From CAUJGQ01 sp038325665 (lineage in GTDB: Bacteria; Chloroflexota; Dehalococcoidia; CAUJGQ01), in assembly GCA_038325665.1 (NCBI GenBank), contig JBBQJF010000048.1:1-21730 (forward strand): a stretch of DNA of 21,730 nt. Direction: 5' to 3'. The notes beneath the pieces were generated by a model that was not told the DNA's origin, searched no databases, and saw only the letters and a list, made by a program, of their open reading frames with translations. Positions 1-7,328 of this stretch are shown piece by piece; the first letter of the stretch is position 1, and each line of letters begins with the position of its first letter. Both the position numbers and the translations under genes were made by a program.

Positions 1-1
1 C

Positions 2-1123
2 GATGCCGGGTACGCGGTCGATGTGTTCTGCCTGCGCGACGTGGGCGAGAGCGCACATGAGCGGGTGGACGGCGTGCGTGTCTTCCGGCTGCCGCTTACC
101 CGCCAGCGCGGCGGCGTGGCGCGCTACATATACGAGTACGCCGGCTTTTTCGCGCTGACGGCCGCGCTAGTCACGGGCCATCACCTCGCCCGCCCGTACG
201 GCGTGATCCATGTCCACACCCACCCCGATGAACTGGTGTTCGCCGCGACATTGCCCCGACTGCTTGGCGCGCGGGTGTTGCTCGATATGCACGACCCGAA
301 GCCGGAGACGCTGGTCTCGAAGTACGGCGGCTCGATGGCGCACCCGCGCGTGCGGGTCGCCGCCGTGCTCGAACAGGCGGCGGTGCGGTACGCCGACCAC
401 GCGGTGACGGTACACGAGCCGCTGCGTCGCGTGTTCATCGGCCGCGGCGCGCCCGCGGAACGGATGGGCGTGGTGATGAACCTGACCGATCCGTCGCTGT
501 TCACCCGTCGGGAGCACATGCCCGACCCGGCCCGCGGTCGGTTCGTCGTGATCTACGCCGGCACGGTCGCCGAGCGGTACGGCCTCGACCTCGCGGTTCG
601 TGCCGTCGCGACGCTGCGCGGCGACATACCTGGACTGCTGCTGCGAATCGTGGGCGACGGCGACCAGTTGCCCGAGTTGCGACGCATGACGCGCGACCTC
701 AATGTCGAGCGGCACGTCGAGTTCATCGCGCCGGTGCCGAATCATGAGGTGCGGCGGCTGCTCGACGACGCCGATGCCGGCATTTCGCCGCACCGGCCCG
801 ATGTGCTGTTCCGGCTGTCGCTCTCGCATAAGGTCTACGAATACGTTGCCACCGGCGTGCCGGCGGTGGTTCCGCGCACGGCGACGTTCGCCCGGTACTA
901 TCCCGAGGAGGTGGTGCGCTTCTTCGCGCCGGGCGACACCGGCGACCTGGCGCGGGCGCTGCTGGCTCTGTACCGCTCGCCCGAGGAGCGGCGGGCGCGG
1001 ATCGAGGCTGGCTGGCGGCACGTCGAGCGCTGGAACTGGAGCGATCAGAAGACGCGGTTGGTCGGCATCGTGGACAGCTTGGTTGCCGGCACATGTCCCT
1101 CCGCGTCCGGCGGCGCCCGATGA
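2..1123 (+). CDS. GT4-type glycosyltransferase (5' partial)
   Basis: Probably transfers a sugar from an activated donor to a growing cell-surface polysaccharide on the cytoplasmic side of the membrane. The reading frame is open from base 2, and the residues before the first internal Met (DAGYAVDVFCLRD) look like the N-terminal Rossmann strand of a GT-B enzyme, so the true start lies upstream of the window. A C-terminal GT-B half is recognisable: the strand FVVIYAGTVAERYGLDL, then IVGDGDQLPEL, and near the end the donor-site segment HKVYEYVATGVPAVVPR that is typical of GT4. The stop codon overlaps the start of the next gene as ATGA, so the two are likely translationally coupled. The sugar donor and acceptor cannot be read from the sequence. 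Confidence 0.85.
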   Translation, partial: DAGYAVDVFCLRDVGESAHERVDGVRVFRLPLTRQRGGVARYIYEYAGFFALTAALVTGHHLARPYGVIHVHTHPDELVFAATLPRLLGARVLLDMHDPKPETLVSKYGGSMAHPRVRVAAVLEQAAVRYADHAVTVHEPLRRVFIGRGAPAERMGVVMNLTDPSLFTRREHMPDPARGRFVVIYAGTVAERYGLDLAVRAVATLRGDIPGLLLRIVGDGDQLPELRRMTRDLNVERHVEFIAPVPNHEVRRLLDDADAGISPHRPDVLFRLSLSHKVYEYVATGVPAVVPRTATFARYYPEEVVRFFAPGDTGDLARALLALYRSPEERRARIEAGWRHVERWNWSDQKTRLVGIVDSLVAGTCPSASGGAR

Positions 1124-1833
1124 CGGCGCGACAGGCGATCACTCACGCGGCGCCCACCCCGGATGTGCGGTCGCCCGACGTCTCTGACCCGGCGCTGGCG
1201 CGACGGCCCGACGCGGACACGGCCGCATATCGCGCCGGGCACGTACTGAAGCGGGTGGTCGATACTGCCGGGGCCGCTGTCGCTCTGGTGGCGCTGGCGC
1301 CGGTGCTGGCGGCGTGCGCGGCGGCCGTCTCGCTGTCGTCACCGGGGCCGGTGCTGTACCTCTGGGAGGTGGTCGGGCGTGGCGGCCGGCCGTTCACCGG
1401 CTACAAGTTCCGCACGATGTACCGCGACGCCGACCGGCGCAAGGCCGCTTTGCTGGCCCACAACGAGATGAGCGGTCCGGTGTTCAAGATGCAACACGAC
1501 CCACGGGTCACGCCTGCTGGCCGGGTGTTGCGCCGCTACAGCCTCGACGAGCTGCCGCAACTGTGGAGCGTGCTGGTGGGCGACATGAGCTTGGTCGGAC
1601 CGCGCCCGCCGCTGCGGAGCGAGTGGGCGCGGTTCGCGCCGTGGCAGCGGCGCAAGCTGTCGGTGACGCCCGGTATCACTTGTCTGTGGCAGGTGGCCGG
1701 CCGCAACGCGATCACCGACTTCGACGAGTGGGTGCGGCTCGACCTCGCATACATCGATCGCTGGTCGCCCTGGCTGGATATGGAGATCCTGATTAGGACG
1801 ATTCCCGCCGTGGTGCGGGGCACCGGACGGTGA
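1120..1833 (+). CDS. Polyprenyl-phosphate sugar-1-phosphate transferase (bacterial sugar transferase family)
   Basis: Likely the priming enzyme of polysaccharide synthesis: it loads a sugar-1-phosphate onto undecaprenyl phosphate at the inner membrane. The 237-residue protein has one N-terminal hydrophobic helix (about residues 45-72) and then the family core: KFRTM near 96-100, DPRVTPAGRVLRRYSLDELPQ from about 127, VGPRPP, and PGITCLWQVAGRN from about 184. The length fits the short, single-helix class (ExoY/WcaJ C-terminal-like) rather than the long five-helix class. The ATG at 1120 was chosen over one 27 bases upstream because it overlaps the previous stop (ATGA) and needs no extra residues. 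The substrate is unknown. Confidence 0.92.
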   Translation: MTARQAITHAAPTPDVRSPDVSDPALARRPDADTAAYRAGHVLKRVVDTAGAAVALVALAPVLAACAAAVSLSSPGPVLYLWEVVGRGGRPFTGYKFRTMYRDADRRKAALLAHNEMSGPVFKMQHDPRVTPAGRVLRRYSLDELPQLWSVLVGDMSLVGPRPPLRSEWARFAPWQRRKLSVTPGITCLWQVAGRNAITDFDEWVRLDLAYIDRWSPWLDMEILIRTIPAVVRGTGR

Positions 1834-1834
1834 T

Positions 1835-1848
1835 AGGTCACAGGTCAT
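1835..1848. repeat. Heptad repeat, site 1 (AGGTCAC AGGTCAT)
   Basis: Two consecutive 7-base units followed by a degenerate third (AGGGGGC) sit directly after the sugar-transferase stop codon. The reverse complement resembles the TGACCCA unit found at 15269 and 19132. Confidence 0.6.
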
Positions 1849-1988
1849 AGGGGGCGGGGCGGTGGGCGTGGGCCGGGGGTATGGGGAGCGCGGTATGGGC
1901 GATAGCGACGTGCGTGGATCTGGAGCGCCGGCTCACCGAGGCGCCGGATTGGGTTGCGGTCGTGGGGATAGGGGCGAGGTGATTGGAC

Positions 1989-2009
1989 GCTGAAAGCTGA
2001 TGGCTGACA
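1989..2009. repeat. Heptad repeat, site 2 (GCTGAAA GCTGATG GCTGACA)
   Basis: Three consecutive 7-base units share GCTGA with variable last two bases. They lie in the leader just upstream of the epimerase ribosome binding site. The unit differs from the TGACCC type but has the same 7-base period. Confidence 0.6.
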
Positions 2010-2041
2010 GCGTGGGGGACGGGCATAGGAGGCGGTGGGCG

Positions 2042-3178
2042 ATGAAGGTGTTGGTGACGGGCGGCGCGGGGTTCATCGGCTCGCATACGGTTGATGCGCT
2101 GCTGAACGCGGGGCATGAGGTGCGGGTGCTCGACTCGTTGGAGCCGCCGGTGCATACCGGTGTGCTCCCTGCCTATCTGCCCTCGGACGTCAAGGTCATC
2201 CGGGGCAGCGTCACCGATCACGCGGCGTTTCGGGAGGCGCTCGATGGGATGGAGGCCGTGTTTCACTTCGCCGCCTACCAGGACTATCTCACCGATTTCT
2301 CGCAGTATTTTCGCGTCAACAGCGCCGGAACCGCCCTGTTGTACGAGCTGATCGTCGCCGGCCGGCTGCCGGTCCGAAAGGTTATCGTCGCGTCGTCGCA
2401 GGCTGTCTACGGCGAGGGGCGCAACCAGTGCCCCGCGCACGGCGATCAGTTCCCCGACGAGCGGAGCATCGATCAACTCGACCGGCAGCAGTGGGCCGTG
2501 GCCTGCCCGGTGTGCGCCGTGCCGCTGGAGCCGCGGCCGACCGGCGAGGGACGCCGCACCCCGCACACCAGCTATGCCTTTTCTAAGCGCGATCAAGAAG
2601 ATATCGCGCTCAAGCTAGGCCGGCGCTACGGCATCCCCAGCGTCGCCTTGCGCTACTCGATCGTGCAGGGGCCGCGCCAGTCGTTCCGCAACTCCTATTC
2701 AGGTGCGCTGCGTTCGTTCACCGTCCGCGTCCTCAACCGCCGGCCGCCGGTGGTGTACGAGGATGGCGAGCAGTTGCGCGATTACGTGTCGGTGCATGAT
2801 GTCGTGCGCGCCAACTTGCGCGTGTTCGACGACCCGCGGGCGGATGGCGACGTGTTCAACGTGGGCGGCGACCGGCAGGTGACGGTGCGCGCGCTGGCGC
2901 GGTTGGTGCAACACGCGGCAGGACGATCAGGCGATCCGCACGCGCCGGGAATCTATCGAATGGGCGACACCCGCCATATCATCTCCGATGTCTCGAAGCT
3001 GCGTGCGCTCGGCTGGTCGCCGCGTGTGGCCCAGGAAGAGATGGTGCGCGAGTACGTGTCGTGGGCCGCCGAACAGCCCGATCTGCACGACACCTTCGCG
3101 CAGGCGCGGGCGCGGATGACCGCCGCCGGCGTGTTGCGTGGCGGGGCCGGGGCGTGGGCCGTCAGCGAAAGGCCGTGA
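2042..3178 (+). CDS. NAD-dependent NDP-sugar epimerase/dehydratase with Cys/His insertion
   Basis: An extended short-chain dehydrogenase acting on a nucleotide sugar, probably supplying a donor for the polysaccharide pathway next door. The 378-residue protein begins with the NAD-binding GGAGFIGSH (7-15). It has ASSQAVYG near 117-124 and the catalytic Y178-x3-K182 in SYAFSK. Between them lies an insertion of about 50 residues holding C130-x2-H133 and C155-x2-C158, a possible metal site. From memory, dTDP-L-rhamnose 4-epimerases of the WbiB type have a comparable cysteine-bearing insertion, so that is my best specific guess, with modest certainty. The start at 2042 is fixed by AGGAGG at 2027-2032 and by the nucleotide-binding motif; an upstream frame extension is not credible. 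Confidence 0.88.
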   Translation: MKVLVTGGAGFIGSHTVDALLNAGHEVRVLDSLEPPVHTGVLPAYLPSDVKVIRGSVTDHAAFREALDGMEAVFHFAAYQDYLTDFSQYFRVNSAGTALLYELIVAGRLPVRKVIVASSQAVYGEGRNQCPAHGDQFPDERSIDQLDRQQWAVACPVCAVPLEPRPTGEGRRTPHTSYAFSKRDQEDIALKLGRRYGIPSVALRYSIVQGPRQSFRNSYSGALRSFTVRVLNRRPPVVYEDGEQLRDYVSVHDVVRANLRVFDDPRADGDVFNVGGDRQVTVRALARLVQHAAGRSGDPHAPGIYRMGDTRHIISDVSKLRALGWSPRVAQEEMVREYVSWAAEQPDLHDTFAQARARMTAAGVLRGGAGAWAVSERP

Positions 3179-3182
3179 GAGA

Positions 3183-3207
3183 CGCGGGCACATTCACGAT
3201 GCCCGCG
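3183..3207 (+). terminator. Hairpin after epimerase gene (candidate terminator)
   Basis: A perfect 8-bp inverted repeat (CGCGGGCA / TGCCCGCG) with a 9-base loop lies 5 bases past the epimerase stop codon and between convergent genes. There is no T-tract, so intrinsic termination is only probable. Confidence 0.45.
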
Positions 3208-3320
3208 ACGAACGCTGCCGGCGATCCCTTCGTAGCGCGGGTCGAGCGACAAGCACGGGCACGGGTCCGGACGTTAGCGCGGTGCAAGGGTCATGATTCA
3301 GGTGTGACCGTTCGTGAGGA

Positions 3321-3569
3321 TCACCCTCGCGGAGGGAGATCTCCACCACGCGATCGCCCGTTGTCGTCGTGACCCGCGGCCGCACGCTCGACCGACCGGG
3401 CGACCGCACAGAGCACCCCCGCCGCCAGAACGAGCAAGACCGAGAGCGTCATCTGGAGCGGCGTGGGCATCGGCAGCGGCTCGATACGGATCCACGCGAC
3501 GACCACGGCCATCAGCAGCAGCGCGGCCGCGACGACGGGGAGCAGGGGGCGGAAGACGGCGGACAGCAT
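3321..3569 (-). CDS. Small two-helix membrane protein, unknown function
   Basis: An 82-residue protein with two clear membrane helices (about residues 7-27, ending AVVVAWI, and 38-57, QMTLSVLLVLAAGVLCAVA), then a charged, Gly-rich tail. GGGAGG lies a few bases upstream of the ATG at 3569. It starts 20 bases after the second DoxX-like gene ends, so it is most likely the last gene of the haloperoxidase/DoxX operon. I recognise no family. The topology suggests a short cytoplasmic tail. A role as a subunit of the DoxX-like proteins is only a guess from position. Confidence 0.7.
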   Translation of the reverse strand: MLSAVFRPLLPVVAAALLLMAVVVAWIRIEPLPMPTPLQMTLSVLLVLAAGVLCAVARSVERAAAGHDDNGRSRGGDLPPRG

Positions 3570-3589
3570 GGTATCCTCCCGGGCCGGAA

Positions 3590-4063
3590 TCAGCGCCACC
3601 AGGCGCGCACCGTCTTGGGCCAGCCGCGCACCAGCAGCAAGGCGAGCGGCGCGGTGTAGTTGGCCCACCGCTCGACACATTCCCAGGCGGGCTTGCCGGC
3701 GAGCGGATACCAGACCAACTCCGTGCCCAGCTTCCACACGACCATGAACAGCAGCACGGCTGGGATGGGCAGCACGAGGGCACTCAGGCCGAGGAGCATC
3801 TCGGCCCCGCCGACCCATGCCATCAACGCGCGGTCATCGACCGCCGTCGAACCGATGCCCAACTCCGCGAAGAACGGATACCATCCCGGCTTCTGGAGGA
3901 CCACGCCGTAGGCCCCGTGGCCGGTGAAGGCGCCGGCGGTCGCGAGGCGGAGGATCCATTCCAGCACCGTCACGCGCCCACGGGTGACGGCGGGGAGCGT
4001 GGTGCGTACGAATGCGACGCGCGGGCGCACGATGGGTGACGATGCGGTGGTGCGGCCGCTCAT
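3590..4063 (-). CDS. DoxX-like integral membrane protein (copy 2)
   Basis: A 157-residue, probably four-helix membrane protein. Recognisable features are a first helix with ILRLATAGAFTGHGAYGV, a conserved aromatic loop (GWYPFFAELGIG), helices around MAWVGGAEMLLGLSALVL and PAVLLFMVVWKLG, and a final helix after ERWANYTAPLALLLVRGWP. It is homologous to the gene immediately upstream, sharing the FxGHGAxGV, W-E-x-VER-x-xNY-x-x-PLALL and RG-x-P elements, so the pair arose by tandem duplication. The start at 4063 overlaps the upstream stop as ATGA; a much longer frame reading through the upstream gene is an artefact. DoxX-type proteins are linked to quinone or redox chemistry in some species, but the function here is unproven. 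Confidence 0.8.
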   Translation of the reverse strand: MSGRTTASSPIVRPRVAFVRTTLPAVTRGRVTVLEWILRLATAGAFTGHGAYGVVLQKPGWYPFFAELGIGSTAVDDRALMAWVGGAEMLLGLSALVLPIPAVLLFMVVWKLGTELVWYPLAGKPAWECVERWANYTAPLALLLVRGWPKTVRAWWR

Positions 4064-4512
4064 GCGAGTACCTCCCGCCAGGAGCGGGGCAGCCCGCGCA
4101 GGTACAGCAGTGCCAGCGGCACGAGGTAGTTGGGCGCCCGCTCGACCGTCTCCCACCCCGACTCCCCGCTCAGTGGGCGCAGCAGCGCGGTCCACAGGCC
4201 CCCCACCGCCATGTACAGCAGCACGATGCGCGGCGGCTTGAGCAGGACCAGGAAGCCGAGGAAGATGTCCACGCTGCCGACCACCGGCATCAGCCGGTAG
4301 GCCCACCGCTCGGGGATGCCGGCCACCTCGAAGTACGGTACCCAGGCAGCCTTGGTGATCACCCCGAACGCCCCGTGCCCGATGAACTCCAGCCCGGCGG
4401 CAACGCGGAGCAGCCAGAACAGGAGCAGTTGGTGATCCAGGTGTGCCACCGTGGCCGCGTCGGGCGCGGGCGCGGCCACGGTGGCCCGGGAGCGGGAGAT
4501 GCCGAACGTCAT
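4060..4512 (-). CDS. DoxX-like integral membrane protein (copy 1)
   Basis: A 150-residue membrane protein with about four helices: FWLLRVAAGLEFIGHGAFGVI, MPVVGSVDIFLGFLVLL, IVLLYMAVGGLWTALL and YLVPLALLYLRG. The first helix carries the RxxxGxxFxGHG element shared with copy 2. The start at 4512 is supported by CCGGAGG about 8 bases upstream. The stop overlaps the next start as ATGA, indicating coupled translation and perhaps a heteromeric complex. The upstream neighbour on the same strand is the exported haloperoxidase-like gene, 164 bases away. Confidence 0.82.
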   Translation of the reverse strand: MTFGISRSRATVAAPAPDAATVAHLDHQLLLFWLLRVAAGLEFIGHGAFGVITKAAWVPYFEVAGIPERWAYRLMPVVGSVDIFLGFLVLLKPPRIVLLYMAVGGLWTALLRPLSGESGWETVERAPNYLVPLALLYLRGLPRSWREVLA

Positions 4513-4606
4513 GAGATGCCTCCGGGGTGCGAATGGACGGCCGGCGTACCGCGGAGAGGCGCGGAGCCGCGCCCCGGCGGGACTTCCTCACACGCCGCGG
4601 CGCGGG

Positions 4607-4636
4607 GCGCGTCGACGCGTCGCCCTTTATCCGGTG
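4607..4636. repeat. Downstream copy of a 30-bp repeat from the haloperoxidase 3' end
   Basis: This stretch matches 4671-4700, which contains the last codons and stop of the haloperoxidase-like gene, at 26 of 30 positions with an offset of 64 bases. The mismatches are single substitutions and there is no gap. It lies in the intergenic region before DoxX copy 1 and could be a relic of a local duplication. Confidence 0.65.
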
Positions 4637-4670
4637 GGCGGGTTGTTGACGGCTCTTCTTGGCGCGGCAG

Positions 4671-4700
4671 GCGCGTCTACGCGTCACCCTTCATCCGGTC
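4671..4700. repeat. Upstream copy of the 30-bp repeat (inside haloperoxidase 3' end)
   Basis: Partner of the repeat at 4607-4636 (26/30 identical). It covers the codons for the last residues (MKGDA), the TAG stop and a few following bases. Confidence 0.65.
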
Positions 4701-6113
4701 GATGATCATGGCGGCGATGGCCTTGCCCATCGCCTTCCCGGCCTCCAGGTCACTACGGAAGTGAACGCCCGCCCACAGGCGGGTCTCGGCGCTTTGGTCC
4801 GCCGCGCGCACGAACTCGGCGGCGTCGCGCGGGAAGAAGTGCGCCAGCAGGGGAGCTATCACACCGGTGAGGACGGCGGCGTTGGAGATGTACGAGGGGA
4901 AGTTCGGGTTGGGGAACACCGTCGTGATCGACGGATCGAACATATTCGGCCGCGCCGTCCAATAGAAGAACTTCGCGTCCTGCGACGCGATGTACGCGTC
5001 CAGCCACCCAACCCCGATGGCGGCATACGCGCGCGCCACCCACGGTGCATTGTGCTCGAGGTGATACTCCAGCACTCGATCATGGACTTGTAGGATCGGG
5101 AGGAAGTGCGTGGCCGGCTGGCCGTAGACGCCGTATTGCTGCGTGAATGCCAGACCCGTGGTGCGCGGGGTGCGGGCAAAGTTCTTGACCTCGGCGAGTT
5201 CCCGCGCGCGCTCCTCGGAGTCGGGCGGGGGCGGCGGCGGCGGGCGGACCGCGTCGCCCGAGGAGAGCACGAACGGCTTCCAGTTGCGCTCGACCACACC
5301 AGGCGGATTCGTGCCGGTCCACAAGCCGGGACCGACCGGAACCTGCCCGTCCCACACGGCCGTCAGGTCATCCAACTTGGAGCGCTCGACCGCCAGCGCG
5401 CCCACCCGCCGGCCGATGTCCATGCCCGCCGCGACATCACTGGGAAACTGCACGCCGGCCAGCACCCGCGACCGGCCCGCGTCCTCGGCCAGATCCATGA
5501 ACATTTGGGCGTCGGCCGGGTAGAGATGCCCCAGCAAGGTGGCGGCCGCGCCGGCCGCCGCCGCGTGCTCCGATGGGTACGATGGGCTGTTCGGGATGGG
5601 CACCGCGGCGGTGAGCGAGGTATCAACACTGGTGGGACGCGGCCGGTTGTAAGCATACTTGGCATCCCACGTCGCGATCATCGCGTCGTACATCGCGACA
5701 TTGAGCAGCGCCAGCGCGCGCGACTGCAATTGATTGGGCAGGAAGTTGGTGATGTTGGCGTACCGGACGAAGATATCGGTCCAGCGGTGTGGGGCGGCCC
5801 CCGCCTCCCAGTAGGCGACCCGGTCGAGCGTGGCGCCATCGCGCCGCGCCGCCAGCGCCGTCAACTCCTGGAGTTCTTGGCGGGTGGCGGCCGCGTCGGG
5901 CGGCGGCCCTGGCCGGAACTGATTGCCCGCCGACAGCAGCCACGGTTTCCACTGACCGGCCCGCGGCTCGATCAGCCCGTCCGCGCGCCGGGCGCGCACC
6001 ACCCGCGGCCGGGTGGCCTCACCAAGGAACGCCGCCCCCGCCGCCGCGCCGCCCACGACGCGCAGAGCCTGCCGCCGGGTCACCCAGTTCGCGGGTGTGC
6101 TCGTACTACTCAT
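4677..6113 (-). CDS. Exported vanadium-haloperoxidase/PAP2-type protein with two repeats
   Basis: A 478-residue protein of the vanadium haloperoxidase/PAP2 acid phosphatase fold. The N-terminus carries a twin-arginine-type signal (RR at 13-14, then a hydrophobic stretch to about 31), so it is probably exported folded. It is an internal duplication: each half begins W-K-P-x-x-LS-x-G-x-x-x-RP-x-PPPD (near 55 and 278). Each half then has K-x6-RP (K152/R159 and K381/R388). Half 1 keeps the PSxH motif (S181, H183) but has Q222 where the SR-x5-H-x3-D motif needs His. Half 2 keeps that His (TR-x5-H451-x3-D455) but has A412 where the other His belongs. Start chosen at 6113 because GGGGAGG precedes it and the signal peptide follows; an upstream in-frame Met is not supported. 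Whether it halogenates, dephosphorylates or is inactive cannot be told. Confidence 0.85.
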   Translation of the reverse strand: MSSTSTPANWVTRRQALRVVGGAAAGAAFLGEATRPRVVRARRADGLIEPRAGQWKPWLLSAGNQFRPGPPPDAAATRQELQELTALAARRDGATLDRVAYWEAGAAPHRWTDIFVRYANITNFLPNQLQSRALALLNVAMYDAMIATWDAKYAYNRPRPTSVDTSLTAAVPIPNSPSYPSEHAAAAGAAATLLGHLYPADAQMFMDLAEDAGRSRVLAGVQFPSDVAAGMDIGRRVGALAVERSKLDDLTAVWDGQVPVGPGLWTGTNPPGVVERNWKPFVLSSGDAVRPPPPPPPDSEERARELAEVKNFARTPRTTGLAFTQQYGVYGQPATHFLPILQVHDRVLEYHLEHNAPWVARAYAAIGVGWLDAYIASQDAKFFYWTARPNMFDPSITTVFPNPNFPSYISNAAVLTGVIAPLLAHFFPRDAAEFVRAADQSAETRLWAGVHFRSDLEAGKAMGKAIAAMIIDRMKGDA

Positions 6114-6151
6114 CTCGACCTCCCCGTGCTTTTGGCCCCATGCTCGTGCCA

Positions 6152-6172
6152 GTTCACTGTCCCGACGTGAAC
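6152..6172. promoter_or_regulatory. 21-bp dyad upstream of haloperoxidase gene (candidate operator)
   Basis: GTTCAC and GTGAAC form perfect inverted arms 9 bases apart, about 40-60 bases upstream of the ATG at 6113. The spacing suits a dimeric repressor such as a TetR- or GntR-type protein, but no such gene lies beside it. I could not assign convincing -35/-10 boxes. Confidence 0.4.
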
Positions 6173-6269
6173 ATGCAGCCATCGTGGTTACTGCCGATGT
6201 GTGCGCGCCATGGCGCCTTCGATGTTCGCCCCGGCGGCCTCCGCGCGTGGTGAAGGAGCGGCCGCCTGG

Positions 6270-7004
6270 CTACTCACCCGTGACGGACCCCGGCCGCAGA
6301 TCGACCACTGCCATCCCTGAGAGGCCGAGTAGGTGCCGCATGGTATCGAGCTCCTGGAGCATGAGCCAGATGGCGTCCTCCTCGGATTGACCAACCACCA
6401 CGATCTCGTTCTGCAGCGCCGGCTCGCCGCGCTGGAGACGGCCGGCGGCGTCCTCCATGAGACGTCGCCGCACCTCCTCCGCCGCGGGGGCCGAGCCGGT
6501 CAGATAGACCGTCATGGCGCGGTTCGCCGGGACGGTTCGCATGGTCGCGCCGGCGGTCGCCAGGCGCGCCGCGGTCACCGCGTCAAACAATGCCTGGTCC
6601 ACCATCGCCTCTTCGGCGAGCGCCAGCCGAGCTGCCGTCACGGCGTCGAACATCTCCTGGTCCGACACCGCTCCCTGCTCCGCCGGCCAGGCCCTCGCTC
6701 GTGCCTCGGCCTCCTGCTCGGTGGAGAGTTCGGCCACGCCGCCCCGTGTGGTGATTGCCGCCGCCTCGCGTGCCGCGCGCTCGCGGTGCTGCTCCGGTGA
6801 ATGCGGGACCAATACACCCATCGGGGCAACGCCGTCGTTGGTCATGCTGATTGCCGTGTTGGGGACGGGTACCGCCGAGTTGGCAGCGGGGCGCAGTACC
6901 CAAAACGCCATCCCCGCGATGGTAACCAGCGTCAGCGCCGCCGTCGCGATCAATCCCGGCCCGCCACCCGTGTCCTGCTCGGTTGTTGTCACATGTGTCG
7001 TCAT
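6270..7004 (-). CDS. Single-pass membrane protein with SDQEM motif and 21-residue tandem repeat
   Basis: A 244-residue protein: short cytoplasmic N-terminus, one membrane helix (about 18-38, LIATAALTLVTIAGMAFWVL), an Ala/Glu/Arg-rich stretch, then two tandem 21-residue repeats (114-134 and 135-155; each x-DQ-x-(M/L)FDAVTAARLA). A C-terminal domain follows (about 164-237) with strands MTVYLTG, EIVVVGQ and MAVVDLR. The C-terminal domain and the VSDQEM motif recur in the 175-residue protein at 7643-8170, so the two are paralogues. The ATG at 7004 has GGGAGG 6-7 bases upstream; the longer open frame to 7265 is probably not translated. It follows a LAL-regulator remnant, as its paralogue follows an intact LAL gene. 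I recognise no known family. Confidence 0.78.
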   Translation of the reverse strand: MTTHVTTTEQDTGGGPGLIATAALTLVTIAGMAFWVLRPAANSAVPVPNTAISMTNDGVAPMGVLVPHSPEQHRERAAREAAAITTRGGVAELSTEQEAEARARAWPAEQGAVSDQEMFDAVTAARLALAEEAMVDQALFDAVTAARLATAGATMRTVPANRAMTVYLTGSAPAAEEVRRRLMEDAAGRLQRGEPALQNEIVVVGQSEEDAIWLMLQELDTMRHLLGLSGMAVVDLRPGSVTGE

Positions 7005-7328
7005 ACCTGGCCTCCCGAGTACCGCGCTATGCTCTATCGCGCCATAAGCAGCACCATAGGCCGGTCGCGAGTCGCTGCCATGGGTATTTCCGCCCATTCC
7101 GCGGTGAGTGTGTGCCCATTCCGCGCCGGTGGCCGGTTGTCGTTCCGTTCCTGCGGAAATGTGGCCGGTCGCCGCTTCATGGCCGCCTCCCGCGTTTCGC
7201 GTGCCTGTATCCTCGCGAGATGGTGGATGGCCAGCATCGCGGAGCTTGATGATTCTTACGGACAACAGGAGCCAGCCGTGATAACAAAGCTCTGCTATCG
7301 GTTGGGCGTACGACGCGAGCGTGGATGT
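7005..7328. other. Intergenic region upstream of the 244-residue membrane protein gene
   Basis: 324 bases without a credible gene. It holds the TTCCG-rich repeat array at 7088-7158, described separately. No T-rich terminator is visible after the LAL remnant that ends at 7329. The frame continuing from the downstream gene lacks a ribosome site and has poor composition. Confidence 0.6.
7088..7158. promoter_or_regulatory. Direct-repeat operator array (TTCCG motifs)
   Basis: A perfect 12-base repeat GCCCATTCCGCG occurs at 7092-7103 and 7114-7125, 22 bases apart, i.e. about two helical turns. TTCCG also occurs at 7088 and 7143, the latter paired with CGGAA at 7154-7158 as a short dyad. The array is 84-154 bases upstream of the ATG at 7004. 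A regulator such as the neighbouring LAL protein could bind here; that is inference. Confidence 0.4.

Noticed and set aside
1834..2041. A gene in the gap between the sugar transferase and the epimerase
   Set aside because: No frame with a ribosome site; the 208 bases hold only the two heptad arrays and G-rich sequence.
4064..4687. Long N-terminal extension of DoxX copy 2 in the same frame
   Set aside because: The frame runs through DoxX copy 1 in another register. The ATG at 4063 overlaps the upstream stop and the shared family region begins just after it.
5106..6170. 354-codon plus-strand frame opposite the haloperoxidase gene
   Set aside because: Shadow of a gene with a signal peptide and duplicated catalytic motifs; the composition is Arg/His/Gly rich without a domain.
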